From contig CADAKH010000007.1 of assembly GCA_902788505.1 (NCBI GenBank), positions 27,628 through 91,627 of the forward strand: DNA of 64,000 nucleotides, given 5' to 3'. Origin of the DNA: Oscillospiraceae bacterium. GTDB taxonomy: Bacteria; Bacillota; Clostridia; Saccharofermentanales; Saccharofermentanaceae. Position numbers and translations under genes: made by a program. Position 1 is the stretch's first letter; each line of letters opens with the position of its first letter. Of this stretch, positions 8,007 to 17,255 are shown piece by piece. Under the pieces are notes generated by a model. It made no database searches and was not told the origin of the DNA. It was given only the letters and a program-made list of their open reading frames with translations.

Positions 8007-8951
8007 TCATATAAAGCCCTGCCCTTTAAGGAATTCCAACGCCTGTTTCTTGTTGAGATCCACTGCATCAATAAGCTCTTCTTTCGATTCATAGTGAGTC
8101 TCAGGTCTTAAGAAATGCATCAGTTCAACCGAGAATTTAGCGCCGTAGATATCCTCATCAAAATCGAAAATGAAAGTCTCGGCAACGTCATTTACTGCAT
8201 CTTCAAGTGTCGGCCTTCTTCCGATATTGGTAACACCGTAAAGCACCCTTTGCCCCAGAAGGATACGTGATACATATACGCCTCTTCTGACGACATACTT
8301 GTCTTCGCTGATATTGATATTGGCAGTGGGAAAGCCCATAGTCCTTCCGAGTTTCTTGCCGTGGACGCAGGTTCCTGAATACGAGAAGTATCTTCCGCCG
8401 CAGAGTTTTGCAGCAAGATCGACATCGCCTTCTGAAAGAGCTTTCCTGAGCCATGTTGTGGATATCTTATTGTCAGTTCCTTCGAGCAAGCGGTCCTTTA
8501 CGACGATAACACGTATGCCATTTGCTTTTGCAAATTCTTTTATCATGTTAACGTCGCCTTCTGCATCTTTGCCGAACCTGTAATCCTCACCCATAACCAG
8601 TGTATCTGCGACTGCGCGGTAAAGAAGAATATCCGTAAGATACTTTTCAGGTTCCATGTTTTTCACGGAATCAAAATCCAATATAAGGAGTTCGTCAGCA
8701 CCGGCGCCGCCTATGAGCTTCAATCTCTCGTCAGGCGTATATAAAGACTTGTTATCATTCTTGAAAAGATTCCGAAATGTCTGGACAGTCGATGTCAGGC
8801 CGTCTCTTTCTGCTATCGAAACAGCTTTTCTGATTATATCCAGATGTCCCTGATGGACCCCGTCGAAAAGACCGAGCGCAATGACCCTGCCCTTCGTTTC
8901 GAGAGGAAGATTTTCAAGACCGTATGTATTGCAAACTTTAATCATGGGCAT
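8007..8951 (-). CDS. ribF: bifunctional riboflavin kinase / FAD synthetase
   Basis: 314 residues, full length. The N-terminal half is the FMN adenylyltransferase with the nucleotidyltransferase motif HQGH in LGLFDGVHQGHLDII (around residues 27-41) and the ISTTWLRKAL motif near 160. The C-terminal half is the riboflavin kinase, with GRTMGFPTANI and GVYVSRI. It converts riboflavin to FMN and FMN to FAD. It overlaps truB by 14 bases and is the last gene of the rimP-nusA-infB operon. A second ATG two codons in is an equally possible start. No FMN riboswitch is seen. Confidence 0.96.
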   Translation of the reverse strand: MPMIKVCNTYGLENLPLETKGRVIALGLFDGVHQGHLDIIRKAVSIAERDGLTSTVQTFRNLFKNDNKSLYTPDERLKLIGGAGADELLILDFDSVKNMEPEKYLTDILLYRAVADTLVMGEDYRFGKDAEGDVNMIKEFAKANGIRVIVVKDRLLEGTDNKISTTWLRKALSEGDVDLAAKLCGGRYFSYSGTCVHGKKLGRTMGFPTANINISEDKYVVRRGVYVSRILLGQRVLYGVTNIGRRPTLEDAVNDVAETFIFDFDEDIYGAKFSVELMHFLRPETHYESKEELIDAVDLNKKQALEFLKGQGFI

Positions 8952-9879
8952 AAAGTCTCTCTATTCTCATAAGTAATGTCCCGTTCTCCAAAGCAGGGTA
9001 AACGACAGCAATAAGCCGGCCTTCAAAAGTTGCTCTGTAATAGATCCTGTCATCGCCCGGATCTTTAGACGAAACCGGGAAAGCGATCTTTCGTCCGAAC
9101 CCTATATCCTTTGCCTGTTTCGTATCAAGTTTGATCTCAGGCAAAAAACTGATCGTCTCGGATGCATCCCTGACAAAAGAGAAATCGCCTTCATCTGCCA
9201 TCTTCTGAAGTTCTTCAGGAGTAAAAGCATCCTTAACATTGAACTGGCCGTTGACAGTCCTTCTCAACGAATCAGCATATGCTCCGTAACCTGTGATATC
9301 GCCAAGATCAGAGCAGATAGTTCTTATATATGTGCCCTTGGAACACTGGCAGTCGAAATCCACAGCAAGACCTTTTTCAGGCTTTGAAATATCAGTAATA
9401 TTAAGAGAATAGACATTTACCGGAACAGGCTTCAGATCAGGCATCTCACCTTTTCTTGCAAGCTCATATGCTTTCCTGCCGTCGATCTTCTTTGCAGAAT
9501 AAGCAGGCGGCAGCTGCTCTTTTGTATTGCGGACTTTTTCCATTGCATCACGGATTATCCTGTAATCAGTCTTCTCGAGCTCAGACAGTTCTTCTTCAGA
9601 CGGATAGTTCTCAGAGATGATATCACCTGTCTTATCCATCGTATCCGTCTTTGCACCGAAGATACATTTGCAGGAATAACCTTTATCAAAACCTTCACAG
9701 AATCTCAGGAACTTCAGCCCCTTGCCCACAAAGACCGGAAGCAATCCGGTAGCAAAAGGATCCAGCGTTCCGAGATGACCTACTTTGCGGGTTCCCAAAA
9801 GGTTGCCGACAAAACGGTCCGTCTTGAAAGAAGTCCATCCTTCGGGCTTATCAACAAGGATAAATCCGTCCTGAATCAT
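8938..9879 (-). CDS. truB: tRNA pseudouridine(55) synthase TruB
   Basis: 313 residues. It forms pseudouridine 55 in the T-loop of tRNAs. The N-terminus DGFILVDKPEGWTSFKTD and the catalytic motif HLGTLDPFATGLLPV (Asp40) are clear; YSAKKIDGRKAYELARKG and CSKGTYIRTICSDLG follow in the family order. The C-terminal PUA-like extension is present but not well conserved. Start overlaps the stop of nrnA by 4 bases. Confidence 0.96.
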   Translation of the reverse strand: MIQDGFILVDKPEGWTSFKTDRFVGNLLGTRKVGHLGTLDPFATGLLPVFVGKGLKFLRFCEGFDKGYSCKCIFGAKTDTMDKTGDIISENYPSEEELSELEKTDYRIIRDAMEKVRNTKEQLPPAYSAKKIDGRKAYELARKGEMPDLKPVPVNVYSLNITDISKPEKGLAVDFDCQCSKGTYIRTICSDLGDITGYGAYADSLRRTVNGQFNVKDAFTPEELQKMADEGDFSFVRDASETISFLPEIKLDTKQAKDIGFGRKIAFPVSSKDPGDDRIYYRATFEGRLIAVVYPALENGTLLMRIERLYAHD

Positions 9880-10943
9880 AAAGTTGCCTGAACCCTTTTG
9901 ATTATCTCTTCGGCAGTCTCATTAATGTCACCATATACAGTGAAGCCTGCCGCTCTCATATGACCGCCGCCGCCAAAACCTTCAGCGAATTTCGAACAGT
10001 CAAAATATTCCTGTGATCTGACATTGCCCCTTATCTCGCCGCTCTCAAGCTGTCTTAAGACTATCGCAAGTTCTACGCCGTCAATATCACGCATTGCCGA
10101 TACAACATCATCCACGCCGTCGGGATCAGCGTTGAATTCAACAAATTGCGAATAAGGCACAACCGTTAATGCGAATCTGTCGTCGCAATAAAACTTAACC
10201 TCTGATCTGGCTTTTGCAGACAAAAGGAATTTCTGCTTTGTCTTGCGGTCGAAAAGGTTGTAGCACACTTCGGAGATATCTCCGCCGAGCTCGATCAGGA
10301 GTCCTGCGGATTCAAGAGTCTCCGGCCTTGTATTCTTAAAAGTAAACCTTCCGGTATCAGTAACGATTCCGGCAAGCACTGCCTTTGCAGCATTAGGCGT
10401 AAGGATATCCTTTAATTCTTTTCCTGTCATCCCGGATATCTGTTCTGCTACATAGAAGACCATCTCACTCGCTGATGATGCTTCAGGATCGATCCAGAGA
10501 TTATCTGATCTGGTGGTAACAGATGCGTGATGATCAATAACGGTCTTATCTTCAACAGAATCAAATATCTCGCCACAAACACCCATCCTTGAAGATTCGG
10601 AGATATCGGTGGCTATTGCAGCACAGATCTTTCTACCGGCCAGTGTCCCCGAGATCTTGAATTCCTCGGCAAGATGCGAACCGCCGTCAGGACGGAAGAA
10701 CAGATCATCAATTCCCAAAAACTTCATGTTCTCAGGAAGTGATTCCGGAATGGCAACATAAGCTGCTGCTCCAAAACTTCTGATAATGGAGCATATTCCG
10801 GATGCAGAGCCGACACAGTCTCCGTCAACACTTCTGTGAAGGAAGATCAGTACTGCCTCGTCATTTTTCTTAGCCTTATCTATAACGCTTAAGATGTTTT
10901 TCGCGCTCCTGGCGCTTCCTTCTTTATAGCGTTCTCTCATCAA
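9876..10943 (-). CDS. nrnA: DHH-family oligoribonuclease / pAp phosphatase NrnA
   Basis: 355 residues. NrnA degrades short oligoribonucleotides from the 5' end and removes 3' phosphate from pAp. The DHH domain shows LHRSVDGDCVGSASG (metal site), ATDISESSRMG and VIDHHAS; the DHHA1 domain shows the substrate motif GGGGHMRAAGF near the C-terminus. Its place between rbfA and truB is usual in Firmicutes. It is separated from rbfA by 50 bases, the widest gap inside this operon, with a short Glu/Gly-rich rbfA tail before it. Confidence 0.94.
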   Translation of the reverse strand: MMRERYKEGSARSAKNILSVIDKAKKNDEAVLIFLHRSVDGDCVGSASGICSIIRSFGAAAYVAIPESLPENMKFLGIDDLFFRPDGGSHLAEEFKISGTLAGRKICAAIATDISESSRMGVCGEIFDSVEDKTVIDHHASVTTRSDNLWIDPEASSASEMVFYVAEQISGMTGKELKDILTPNAAKAVLAGIVTDTGRFTFKNTRPETLESAGLLIELGGDISEVCYNLFDRKTKQKFLLSAKARSEVKFYCDDRFALTVVPYSQFVEFNADPDGVDDVVSAMRDIDGVELAIVLRQLESGEIRGNVRSQEYFDCSKFAEGFGGGGHMRAAGFTVYGDINETAEEIIKRVQATL

Positions 10944-10993
10944 TGAATCTCCGTTTCTTCAGGCTCGTCAAAAAGGTAATGGCAAAGAAGCTG

Positions 10994-11407
10994 TTACGCT
11001 TCTTCGCCACCTTCCTCTTTGTTACCGTTTTTCTCTTCTCTGGCGAGTCTTCTCGCCTCGTCTTCCTTGATTGTCTTATCGATCAAAGCTTCCATCCTGA
11101 GCGCATTATTAAGAGTGTTATCAAGTTTGAAGCTCAGTTCCGGAGCAACTCGTAAGTTGATCTCCTGCACAGTCTCGTAACGGATAAATCCCTTAGCGTG
11201 CTCAATGGCTTCCATAGCCTCTTTCTGTGTCTTCTCATCACCGTAAACGGAAATGAATACAGTCGCATGAGAAAGATCACGGCTCATCTTGACGGATGTA
11301 ACAGATGTAAGCAAAGGAACTCTGGGATCCTTTAACTTTGTCGAGATTATAGTCGAGATGATTTTCTGGATCTCATCTCCGACTATCTCAGGTCTTCTGT
11401 TTTTCAT
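10994..11407 (-). CDS. rbfA: 30S ribosome-binding factor RbfA
   Basis: 137 residues with the KH-like RbfA fold: VGDEIQKIISTIIS, KDPRVPLLTSVTSVKMSRDL, ATVFISVYGDE and RVAPELSFKLDNTL. RbfA helps mature the 5' end of 16S rRNA and is a cold-adaptation factor. The last 25 residues are charged and Glu/Gly/Lys-rich, an extension without clear family counterpart. It starts 1 base after the infB stop. Confidence 0.95.
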   Translation of the reverse strand: MKNRRPEIVGDEIQKIISTIISTKLKDPRVPLLTSVTSVKMSRDLSHATVFISVYGDEKTQKEAMEAIEHAKGFIRYETVQEINLRVAPELSFKLDNTLNNALRMEALIDKTIKEDEARRLAREEKNGNKEEGGEEA

Positions 11408-11408
11408 A

Positions 11409-14261
11409 TCAGTCCCTCTTTACTTCGACGTTGCCGAATGCTTCGATAACGTCGCCGATCTTAATGTCGTTATACTTCTCGACTGTAAGACCGCACTCGT
11501 GTCCGGATACTACTTCTTTTACAGAATCTTTCTCGTGCTGCAATGAACCGAGAACACCTGTATAAACAACGACGTCATCTCTGATGACTCTGACGTTGGA
11601 AGATCTAAGGATCTTACCGTCCGTAACATAGCATCCACCGATAGTACCGATGCCGCTGACCTTGAAGAGCTGTCTGACTTCTGCATGACCCCAGACAACT
11701 TCCTCGATCTTAGGTGCGAGCATACCCTTCATAGCGTTCTCGACATCTTCGATAGCATTATAGATAACGCTGTAGAGTCTGATGTCTACGCCTGTTTCCT
11801 TAGCCTTATCAATGATCATCTGTGAAGGTCTTACGTTAAAGCCGATGATGATAGCGTTGGATACGTCAGCAAGAACGATATCGGACTCGTTGATCGCACC
11901 GACCGCGCCGTGGATAACATTGATCTTAACTTCTTCGTTTGAGAGCTTCTCCAATGACTGCTGTACGGCTTCGACAGAACCCTGGACATCAGCCTTGATG
12001 ATGATGTTGAGGTCCTTAACGTCGCCTGCTGCCATCTGGGCTGCGAGTGTATCAAGGCTCATCTTTGATGATCTGTGGAGCTGCTCTTCTCTCTGCTTGA
12101 TCTTACGCTTTTCAACGAGCTGTCTTGCTGTCTTATCATCAGATACAGCGAAAAGGATCTCGCCGGCCTGGGGAACCTCAGGTAAACCTAAGATCTCTAC
12201 AGGGATAGAAGGACCTGCCTTCTTGATAGCTACGCCCTTATCATCGTACATAGCTCTTACATTACCGAGAATAGGTCCGCAGACAACTGTATCGCCCTGT
12301 CTCAATGTACCGCGCTGAATGAGTACGGAAGCAACAGGACCTCTGTTCTTATCGAGCTTAGCCTCGATAACGGCACCCTTAGCCTGACCCTTGGGATCTG
12401 CCTTGAGTTCCATGACGTCTGCTGTGAGGAGAACGTTCTCGAGAAGTTCATCAATACCTGTACCCTGCTTAGCGGAAATAGGCACCATGATCGTCTGGCC
12501 GCCCCACTCTTCACAGATGAGACCATACTGTGTAAGTTCCTGCTTAACTCTGTCAGGATTTGCGCCCGGCTTATCGATCTTGTTGATTGCAACGATGATC
12601 TCTGTATTAGCAGCCTTTGCGTGGTTGATAGCTTCGATCGTCTGAGGCATTACACCGTCGTCTGCAGCTACAACGAGGATAGCGATATCGGTGAACTGTG
12701 CGCCTCTTGCTCTCATCGTGGTGAACGCTTCGTGACCCGGGGTATCAAGGAATGTAATCTGACGTCCCTTGAGTCTTACGGTGTAAGCACCGATCTTCTG
12801 TGTGATACCGCCGGCTTCGCCTTCGGTTACGTTGGAAGATCTGATCTTATCGAGGAGTGATGTCTTACCATGGTCAACGTGACCCATAACAACGACGACC
12901 GGAGGTCTGGGTTCGAGGTTCTCCGGATTATCCTCATCGTTGAAAAGGATATCTTCCTCTGTCTTCTCTTCAAGAAGTTCTGCATTGATTCCGAAGCTGT
13001 CTGCAACAAGGCATGCTGTATCAAAATCGAGTTCCTGGTTGATAGTTGCCATAACACCAAGCTTCATCAAAGCCATGATGATATCTGAACTCTTCTTGCC
13101 GATACCTTCAGCAAATTCCTTTACGGTGATGAATGCAGGGATCTTGATCTCTGTGATAACCTGCTCAACGACAGCCTGCTGTGTTTCCTGCTTCTTTTTC
13201 TTCTTTCTGAATGAGAAATCATCGTAATCACCGTCACTGTTTACTCTTCCGGTAAACTGTGAAGTGCGTGACTGCTTTCTCTTATCGATATTTGCATTCT
13301 TCTCGCCGTCTCTTCTGTCGGCATTGTTGTGCTTCTTATCGAAAGCACTCTTCTCTGCATATGAAGATCTGCTCTTCTTCGCATCTTCAATAGGAGCTTC
13401 AGCTCTCGGCTTGGGAGCTCTCTTGAACTGCGGACGTGCGCCGTCTTCATCCTTATCCTTATCAAAGCCGCCACCCTGTTTCTGGAATCCGCCGCCTCTG
13501 TTCTGATATCCGGAACCGCCGCTTCTTACAGGGCTCTTCTTATCCCTGCCGGCATAAGTGATAACCGTTGAACTTCTGATCGTCTCGCCTCTTGCAGGTA
13601 CATCAGGAAGTGAAATAACTGCAGATGAGAGTCTGGGCTTCGGTGCTTCTTTTACCTCAGGCTTCTTCTCTTCCTTAACAGGCTCAGGCTTTACTTCTTC
13701 CTTTGCTTCATGTTTAGTCTCAGGCTTCACTTCAGTCTTAACTTCAGGCTTTGCTTCCGCCTTGGGTTCTTCCTTTACTTCGGGTGCCTTTACTTCCGGC
13801 TCTTCCTTCTTGCTCTCAGTCTTGGCAGAAACAGCTTTTGTTGTCTTTGAAGCAGGCTTTTCTTCTGTCTTTTCTTCAGAGGCAGCCTTCTTTGTTATCT
13901 TCTTTGCAGGCTTCTCCTCAGTCTTTTCTTCGGATGCAGCCTTCTTCGTTGTCTTCTTTGCAGGCTTTTCCTCAGTCTTTTCTTCGGATGCAGCCTTCTT
14001 CGTTGTCTTCTTGGCAGGTTTCTCCTCTGCCTTCTCTTCAGAAGCAGCCTTCTTTGTAGCCTTCTTTGCAGGCTTTACTTCAGCTTCCTCAACGGGAGCA
14101 GGTGCGGGAGTTGCTACTTCGGCCTTTACTTCTTCAACAGGAGTTTCAGGCGCATCTTCTGTCTTTTTCTTATGTACACGGCCAAGTCTCATTTTCTTGC
14201 TGCCGGATACACCTCCGACTGTCAGGCCGCTCTTCTTGTTCTCATTATCTTCACTCATCAA
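11409..14261 (-). CDS. infB: translation initiation factor IF-2
   Basis: 950 residues, long for IF-2 because of an extended N-terminus. The conserved part has the GTPase motifs GHVDHGKT (near residue 457), DTPGHEAF and NKIDKP, followed by domains II-IV that bind fMet-tRNA and the ribosome. Before it, roughly residues 1-370, is a low-complexity Lys/Glu/Ala/Pro region that includes four near-identical 18-residue units ([18 protein letters not shown]), then an Arg/Gly/Lys-rich stretch and a short IF2_N motif ([19 protein letters not shown]). Such tails vary in length between strains and are not needed for GTPase activity. It overlaps ylxQ by 4 bases. Confidence 0.97.
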   Translation of the reverse strand: MMSEDNENKKSGLTVGGVSGSKKMRLGRVHKKKTEDAPETPVEEVKAEVATPAPAPVEEAEVKPAKKATKKAASEEKAEEKPAKKTTKKAASEEKTEEKPAKKTTKKAASEEKTEEKPAKKITKKAASEEKTEEKPASKTTKAVSAKTESKKEEPEVKAPEVKEEPKAEAKPEVKTEVKPETKHEAKEEVKPEPVKEEKKPEVKEAPKPRLSSAVISLPDVPARGETIRSSTVITYAGRDKKSPVRSGGSGYQNRGGGFQKQGGGFDKDKDEDGARPQFKRAPKPRAEAPIEDAKKSRSSYAEKSAFDKKHNNADRRDGEKNANIDKRKQSRTSQFTGRVNSDGDYDDFSFRKKKKKQETQQAVVEQVITEIKIPAFITVKEFAEGIGKKSSDIIMALMKLGVMATINQELDFDTACLVADSFGINAELLEEKTEEDILFNDEDNPENLEPRPPVVVVMGHVDHGKTSLLDKIRSSNVTEGEAGGITQKIGAYTVRLKGRQITFLDTPGHEAFTTMRARGAQFTDIAILVVAADDGVMPQTIEAINHAKAANTEIIVAINKIDKPGANPDRVKQELTQYGLICEEWGGQTIMVPISAKQGTGIDELLENVLLTADVMELKADPKGQAKGAVIEAKLDKNRGPVASVLIQRGTLRQGDTVVCGPILGNVRAMYDDKGVAIKKAGPSIPVEILGLPEVPQAGEILFAVSDDKTARQLVEKRKIKQREEQLHRSSKMSLDTLAAQMAAGDVKDLNIIIKADVQGSVEAVQQSLEKLSNEEVKINVIHGAVGAINESDIVLADVSNAIIIGFNVRPSQMIIDKAKETGVDIRLYSVIYNAIEDVENAMKGMLAPKIEEVVWGHAEVRQLFKVSGIGTIGGCYVTDGKILRSSNVRVIRDDVVVYTGVLGSLQHEKDSVKEVVSGHECGLTVEKYNDIKIGDVIEAFGNVEVKRD
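13851..14072 (-). repeat. 54-bp tandem repeats inside infB
   Basis: About four in-frame copies of a 54-base unit coding for [18 protein letters not shown] with small variations (KITKK, ASKTT). The repeats lie in the disordered N-terminal tail of IF-2 and could change copy number by slippage. Confidence 0.85.
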
Positions 14262-14590
14262 TTCTCTTCCTCCTCGCTGATATTCTCGAGTATGGCGGAA
14301 ATCCCTTCCGCAAAGCTTTTATCAGTAATAGCCGCAACGGTTCTGTTTGGCTTGCCTAATGCATCTCCCAGTTCATCTGATGTCGCAAAACTGTAGCAGG
14401 TTATCTCTTTGTCACTTGTCATGTTCTTCAACAGCTTGTCCAAAGAGTTTCTTGAAATATCTCTGGTAATGATCAGTAGCTCAACATTGCCCGAACGTAT
14501 TGCTCCCTTGACTGCATCACTTCCCGATACGACTTTACCGGCACGTGCTGCAAGTCCGATCATTCCGAATACTCTTTCTTTATCAGTCAT
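14258..14590 (-). CDS. ylxQ: L7Ae-family RNA-binding protein YlxQ
   Basis: 110 residues, L7Ae/L30e fold: [28 protein letters not shown] followed by [17 protein letters not shown] and the C-terminal half ending in acidic residues. L7Ae relatives bind kink-turn RNA. It lies between ylxR and infB, as in Bacillus and many Clostridia. Start overlaps the last base of ylxR, stop overlaps infB by 4 bases. Confidence 0.88.
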   Translation of the reverse strand: MTDKERVFGMIGLAARAGKVVSGSDAVKGAIRSGNVELLIITRDISRNSLDKLLKNMTSDKEITCYSFATSDELGDALGKPNRTVAAITDKSFAEGISAILENISEEEEN

Positions 14591-14865
14591 CAGTTCTCTT
14601 TAATGCTCCCCAAAAGTGATTTCGCAAGTTCTTTGATCTCTTCTTCAGTCAAAGGCTTCTTTAAACCTTTGGAAAGTCTGGCTGCTTTCTTAAGCTCGGC
14701 AGTTATGCACTTCTCATTGGGACAGAGATATGCACCTCTTCCCGAGAGCTTGCCCGTAGGATCGAATACAACTTCCCCTTCCGGAGTCACGACAACACGC
14801 AAGAGATCGTTCTTATCTCTTACCGTTCTGCATGATACACAACTTCTCTGCGGCTTCTTCTTCAT
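14590..14865 (-). CDS. ylxR: YlxR / RnpM family nucleic-acid-binding protein
   Basis: 91 residues, DUF448 family. Diagnostic features are RSCVSCRTVRDKNDLLRVV, VVFDPTGKLSGRGAYLCP and the Cys in NEKCITAELKKAARLSKG. Members bind RNA; in Bacillus the protein has been linked to RNase P modulation and named RnpM. It lies directly after nusA (22 bases). Confidence 0.92.
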   Translation of the reverse strand: MKKKPQRSCVSCRTVRDKNDLLRVVVTPEGEVVFDPTGKLSGRGAYLCPNEKCITAELKKAARLSKGLKKPLTEEEIKELAKSLLGSIKEN

Positions 14866-14887
14866 AACTCAATACGCTCTGCTGAGA

Positions 14888-16060
14888 TCATTCCTCTTTA
14901 CCGGCTTCATCATCAACAACAGTGAAGTCATCGATAAGTGCCTTTGTTGATTCTACGCTCTCGTCAGACTCTTTCTTGATATCGATCTTGAATCCGGTAA
15001 GTCTAGCAGCAAGGCGGACATTCTGACCGCTCTTACCGATAGCGAGAGAGAACTGCTGGTCAGGTACGATAACCTTTGCGTATCTCTCAACTTCACCGTT
15101 CTCATTTGTGGTGATCTCTGTATCAACTCTGGAGACCTTTGCAGGCTGCAAGGCTTCGCTGATAAAGAGAGCCGGATCTTCCTTCCAGTCAACGATGTCG
15201 ATCTTCTCTTCAGCGAGCTCATTCATGATCTGCTGAACTCTCTGGCCTCTCTGACCAACGCATGAACCCTTAGCATCAATATCGGGATCCTTTGAGTAAA
15301 CAGCTACCTTTGTTCTGGAACCTGCTTCTCTTGCAACGGATCTGATGATGACATCGCCTGCCTTGATCTCAGGAACTTCAAGCTCGAAAAGCTTTGTTAC
15401 GAGTCTTGCATCAGTTCTTGAAAGAACAACAGAAGGTCTGCCGTTAGCTTCTTCAACGCCCATTACAAGGAACTTCATGATCCTGTCCTGATCGTAACGC
15501 TCATTTCTGTTGTTTCTGATCTGACCGTCATGCTTAACGATTGCTTCAGCACGGCCGATATTTACATATACATTTCTTGCATCCTTACGGACAATAGTAC
15601 CGGAAGTGATCTCACCGATCTTACCTGAGAATTCCTTCTCGATTTTGGAGCTCTCAGCATCTCTGAGCTTCTGATTGATAGCGTTCTTGGCTGCGCTTGC
15701 AGCAAGACGTCCCAGATCCTCAACGTCGATACCGATCTCGATCTCGTCTCCGACTTCTACATCTTCATAACCGAGTTCCTTAGCAGCTTCGATGGAAATC
15801 TCATTTGCCTCGTCAACAACTTCGTCAACAACCTCAGCGAGCTTGTAAACATAGATCTCGCCTGTCTCTCTGTCGATCTCAGCGTTTACGGACTTGATAT
15901 CCTGCTTGTTACCGCCGAACTCACGTCTGTAAGCTGCAACAAGACCGCTTTCAATCGCCTGGAATACCTCTTCCTCATTGATGTCTCTTTCTTCTGCGAG
16001 GAGCTTAACGAGACTTACTATTGTATCCTTAGGTTCCTCTTCATTCTTCTTTCTGGGCAT
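14888..16060 (-). CDS. nusA: transcription termination/antitermination factor NusA
   Basis: 390 residues, the usual size for Gram-positive NusA without the C-terminal acidic repeats of proteobacteria. Domains in order: N-terminal RNA-polymerase-binding domain (residues 1-125), S1 domain (GEITSGTIVRKDARNVYVNIGRAEAIV, near 145-170) and two KH domains (GSRTKVAVYSKDPDIDAKGSCVGQRGQRVQQI and FSLAIGKSGQNVRLAARLTG). It slows RNA polymerase at pauses and stimulates intrinsic termination. It follows rimP by 17 bases. The leader terminator before rimP could give NusA a way to control itself. Confidence 0.97.
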   Translation of the reverse strand: MPRKKNEEEPKDTIVSLVKLLAEERDINEEEVFQAIESGLVAAYRREFGGNKQDIKSVNAEIDRETGEIYVYKLAEVVDEVVDEANEISIEAAKELGYEDVEVGDEIEIGIDVEDLGRLAASAAKNAINQKLRDAESSKIEKEFSGKIGEITSGTIVRKDARNVYVNIGRAEAIVKHDGQIRNNRNERYDQDRIMKFLVMGVEEANGRPSVVLSRTDARLVTKLFELEVPEIKAGDVIIRSVAREAGSRTKVAVYSKDPDIDAKGSCVGQRGQRVQQIMNELAEEKIDIVDWKEDPALFISEALQPAKVSRVDTEITTNENGEVERYAKVIVPDQQFSLAIGKSGQNVRLAARLTGFKIDIKKESDESVESTKALIDDFTVVDDEAGKEE

Positions 16061-16077
16061 TTTATATTTCCTCCTGC

Positions 16078-16542
16078 TTAAAATTCTATATGACGTACGG
16101 CCTTGGCAATGTCCTCTAATCCGAGTGTCAGCTCTTCTCCGTTATCAAATACAAAAGTTGCTTTTCCCTCTTCCGCGCCTTTGATGGATGCGGTAAAGTT
16201 CTTCTTACCTTCGAGCGGCTTATAAAGTGTGATATCGGCCTTTTCTCCGCTGTATCTGTTGTAATCCTTCTCGTTCTCAAGGGGTCTTGTAAGTCCCGGT
16301 GAGGATACTTCGAAAAAATCGGGGTCAATAGACGAAGCTTCGTCAATAACCGGATCTACCGCACGGCTTACTGTCTCACAGTCATCAATGCCGATACCGC
16401 CCTTTTTATCAATATAGAGCGTAAGGACCATGCCTCTTGCCTCTTTGACATAAGAACAGTCGACAAGATCAAAACCGAGGCCGGCAACTACAGGTTCGGC
16501 AAGTTCGAATGCTTCCTGCGCCACTTTGGATCTTTTAGCCAA
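16078..16542 (-). CDS. rimP: ribosome maturation factor RimP
   Basis: 154 residues. It binds the immature 30S subunit. Typical sequence: LVDCSYVKEARGMVLTLYIDKKGGIGIDDCE and EVSSPGLTRPL. I chose a TTG start at 16542 (MAKRSKVAQEAFELAEPVV) because an AAGGAG ribosome site lies 8 bases before it; the longer reading from a GTG at 16575 would run through the leader terminator and has no ribosome site. First gene of the operon that runs through nusA and infB to ribF. Confidence 0.93.
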   Translation of the reverse strand: MAKRSKVAQEAFELAEPVVAGLGFDLVDCSYVKEARGMVLTLYIDKKGGIGIDDCETVSRAVDPVIDEASSIDPDFFEVSSPGLTRPLENEKDYNRYSGEKADITLYKPLEGKKNFTASIKGAEEGKATFVFDNGEELTLGLEDIAKAVRHIEF

Positions 16543-16561
16543 ATTATTTCTCCTTTTACAA

Positions 16562-16591
16562 CAAAAAACGGACACGCATAACGCTGTCCGT
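16562..16591 (-). terminator. leader terminator (attenuator) upstream of rimP-nusA
   Basis: On the minus strand ACGGACA, a 10-base loop, TGTCCGT and then T-rich sequence. It lies between the predicted promoter (16621-16649) and the rimP ribosome site. No gene ends before it on this strand, since the neighbour at 16764 is divergent, so the terminator must act on the operon leader itself. Confidence 0.8.
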
Positions 16592-16620
16592 TCGTAAAAA
16601 ACCTTTTTATGAACTCAATG

Positions 16621-16649
16621 ATTTTAACATAAGGTTTATAATCTTGCAA
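16621..16649 (-). promoter_or_regulatory. predicted promoter of the rimP-nusA-infB operon
   Basis: Minus strand TTGCAA (16644-16649) and TAAAAT (16621-16626), spacing 17 bases. The expected transcript start near 16614 gives a leader of about 72 bases that contains the terminator hairpin at 16562-16591. Confidence 0.65.
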
Positions 16650-16763
16650 ACCGAAAAATGTTCCATATTTTTTACACTTTTATATTCATTTCGAAAGGTA
16701 ATTAAAGTAAAATAAGACTATCCAGATATCCAATGGAAATATAATCCCCAAAGGAGACATTCT

Positions 16764-17171
16764 ATGATTAAACTTATTGCAGGACCTAAGGGTACGGGCA
16801 AAACAGCAAAGCTCGTCGATGACATTAACGCAGTTGCTTCTACTGACAGCAACGTCGTTTGCCTTGAAAGAGGAAATAGATTAGACCAGCTTCTTAAGCC
16901 CACAGTTCGTCTTGTAAATATGAAGGAATACCCCATCGAAGGTTTTGACCAGGTTCTCGCATTCATTTGCGGCATCTGCTCCAAAGATTACGACTTAACA
17001 CATATCTACGTTGACGCAATCTGCAAAGTTGCTAACAGCTATGAACCCGAAGGTCTCGGAGAATTCCTTTTGAAGCTTGACGCTTTCTTAAAGGACACAC
17101 CTGTTACTGCAACTATCCTCTTCAGCGGTGACATCAACAGCCTTCCTGAAGAAGCAAGAAAGTTCGCGTAA
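16764..17171 (+). CDS. small P-loop protein of unknown function
   Basis: 135 residues. A Walker A motif GPKGTGKT stands at residues 7-14 directly after the first strand (MIKLIA). HIYVDAI and ATILFSGD look like further core strands of a RecA/P-loop fold, but I see no clear Walker B or other signature. It may bind ATP or GTP. The gene stands alone, divergent from rimP, with an AAAGGAGA ribosome site and its own terminator. I do not recognise a named family; its size is too small for a complete helicase or kinase with lid domains, though a nucleotide kinase-like role is not excluded. Confidence 0.7.
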   Translation: MIKLIAGPKGTGKTAKLVDDINAVASTDSNVVCLERGNRLDQLLKPTVRLVNMKEYPIEGFDQVLAFICGICSKDYDLTHIYVDAICKVANSYEPEGLGEFLLKLDAFLKDTPVTATILFSGDINSLPEEARKFA

Positions 17172-17194
17172 TAATTATTTAATCCTGTGAATCG

Positions 17195-17223
17195 GCCGGA
17201 TCCTTTTTCAGGTCCGGCTTTTT
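17195..17223 (+). terminator. intrinsic terminator after the P-loop gene
   Basis: GCCGGA, then CCT/AGG inner pairing, TCCGGC and five T, 23 bases past the stop codon. Confidence 0.9.
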
Positions 17224-17255
17224 AAAGCAAACAACAATAGGAGGAACAGTTAAAA

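Noticed and set aside
13558..14280. Long plus-strand reading frame opposite infB (240 codons)
   Set aside because: Mirror image of the low-complexity Lys/Glu/Ala coding strand; Ser/Phe/Ala-rich, no start signals.
16740..16745. TATAAT as -10 of the P-loop gene at 16764
   Set aside because: The predicted transcript start would fall inside the ribosome site and no -35 is present.
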